Shown one piece after another: positions 5,324 through 5,668 of a DNA stretch of 5,668 nt; positions within the stretch are counted from its first letter, which is position 1; the number at the start of each line of letters is the position of its first letter. The notes beneath the pieces were generated by a model. It made no database searches. It was given only the letters and a program-made list of their open reading frames with translations, and was not told where the DNA came from. The DNA is taken from contig JAIRMS010000050.1 of NCBI GenBank assembly GCA_031258475.1, positions 1 through 5,668 on the forward strand, read 5' to 3'. The position numbers and the translations under genes are program-made. Source of the DNA: Holosporaceae bacterium (lineage in GTDB: Bacteria; Pseudomonadota; Alphaproteobacteria; UBA3830).

Positions 5324-5563
5324 ATTTTTTTCTCCTTTTTTATAAAAAATTAATGTTTTCGTGAGATAGTGGGGATTGAAGAGTAAGAGTGTAATAGTCA
5401 GATGAAGTTATTGGAGGCAGAAGTGAGTGATACAAACGCTTAGATGCATAATAGTTGTGCGAAACAACGAAGTATGGCTGAAAAGATTGATGCTTTTGGT
5501 CTTGGTCATGATTATTGGTGATGTTTGAAGTAGGTTAAATTAACTTTTGAAAGGATAACGGAA
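5324..5563 (+). other. 240-nt gene-free spacer upstream of the pilin
   Basis: This divergent spacer must contain the promoters of the terminase (minus) and pilin (plus) genes, but I cannot pick a convincing pair of -35/-10 boxes for either. Two tiny consecutive frames occur (5402-5443, 13 codons; 5444-5521, 25 codons) without recognisable products. GGAGG at 5413-5417 would lead only to a six-codon GTG frame. A short dyad GTTAA-A-TTAAC (5534-5544) precedes the pilin ribosome binding site AAGGA (5551-5555), which lies 8 nt before ATG 5564. A long, possibly structured, pilin leader is likely. Confidence 0.4.
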
Positions 5564-5668
5564 ATGTTGAAGAAAGTACTAAAGTTTTTGGAAGATTCTA
5601 AGGGAGCAACCGCAATCGAGTACGCGCTTATTGCAAGTCTGATTGCCGTCGTGGCTATCGGTGGGATG
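5564..5668 (+). CDS. flp: Flp/Fap-type (type IVb) pilin, 5' part
   Basis: The first 35 residues are present, open to the window edge. They show a short positively charged leader MLKKVLKFLEDSKG, a prepilin peptidase site G14/A15, and the mature start ATAIEYALIASLIAVVAIGG with Glu at +5 and Tyr at +6. This Glu-Tyr pair and the hydrophobic helix define Flp pilins. They are usually 50-70 residues long, so about half is missing. After cleavage by a TadV-type peptidase, the subunit would be assembled into an adhesive bundle pilus by the Tad secretion machinery; flp often opens the tad gene cluster, which may continue to the right. AAGGA 8 nt upstream supports the start. Confidence 0.9.
   Translation, partial: MLKKVLKFLEDSKGATAIEYALIASLIAVVAIGGM

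Noticed and set aside
5402..5521. Two tiny in-frame ORFs in the pilin leader as real peptides
   Set aside because: They lack convincing ribosome binding sites and recognisable sequence, and frames of this length are expected by chance.
5534..5544. GTTAA-A-TTAAC as a CtrA binding site upstream of the pilin
   Set aside because: CtrA boxes have two TTAA halves separated by about 7 nt; here only 1 nt separates them, so it does not fit the known motif.

Overview
The window looks like part of a moderately AT-rich alphaproteobacterial genome. Three things suggest this: an orphan large terminase of the gene transfer agent (GTA)/headful type, the start of a Flp-type (type IVb) pilin, and an intergenic dispersed palindrome built on the core GTCATTGCGAG...GCAATCC. 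A HAD-like lipoprotein of the type common in host-associated bacteria, together with a RelBE-type toxin-antitoxin pair, leans towards an obligate or facultative intracellular lineage such as Rickettsiales or Holosporales. That placement is inference; no rRNA or tRNA is visible to settle it.

Layout. Positions 1-392 hold no convincing protein gene. They contain a small perfect hairpin (87-108), a minus-strand sigma70-like promoter (about 230-258) with nothing obvious to drive except a 10-codon ORF, and a minus-strand terminator-like hairpin (296-333) that probably ends the next gene. A HAD-superfamily (DUF2608-like) protein lies on the minus strand (393-1226). It is divergent from a plus-strand two-gene operon: a two-domain GNAT acetyltransferase (1310-2098) overlapping by ATGA with an endonuclease IV-like / sugar-phosphate-isomerase-like TIM barrel (2095-2898) that keeps all nine expected metal ligands.

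A second plus-strand operon begins at a clear promoter (2945-2973) with a perfect 12-bp palindrome between its -35 and -10 boxes. It encodes a ribbon-helix-helix antitoxin (2997-3242), a RelE-type toxin (3226-3483, 17-nt overlap) and, through a further ATGA overlap, a YbaK/ProX-type aminoacyl-tRNA deacylase (3480-3956). Joining a ribosome-dependent mRNase module to a tRNA-editing hydrolase in one tight transcription unit is the most interesting feature of the window. All three products are predicted to act on translation.

The operon runs into an inverted pair of dispersed repeats (3979-4079), which separates it from the convergent terminase large subunit gene (4121-5323, minus). No portal, head or tail genes accompany the terminase here. 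A 240-nt spacer (5324-5563) then leads to the first 35 codons of a Flp/Fap pilin (5564 to the window edge), which may open a tad pilus locus beyond the window.
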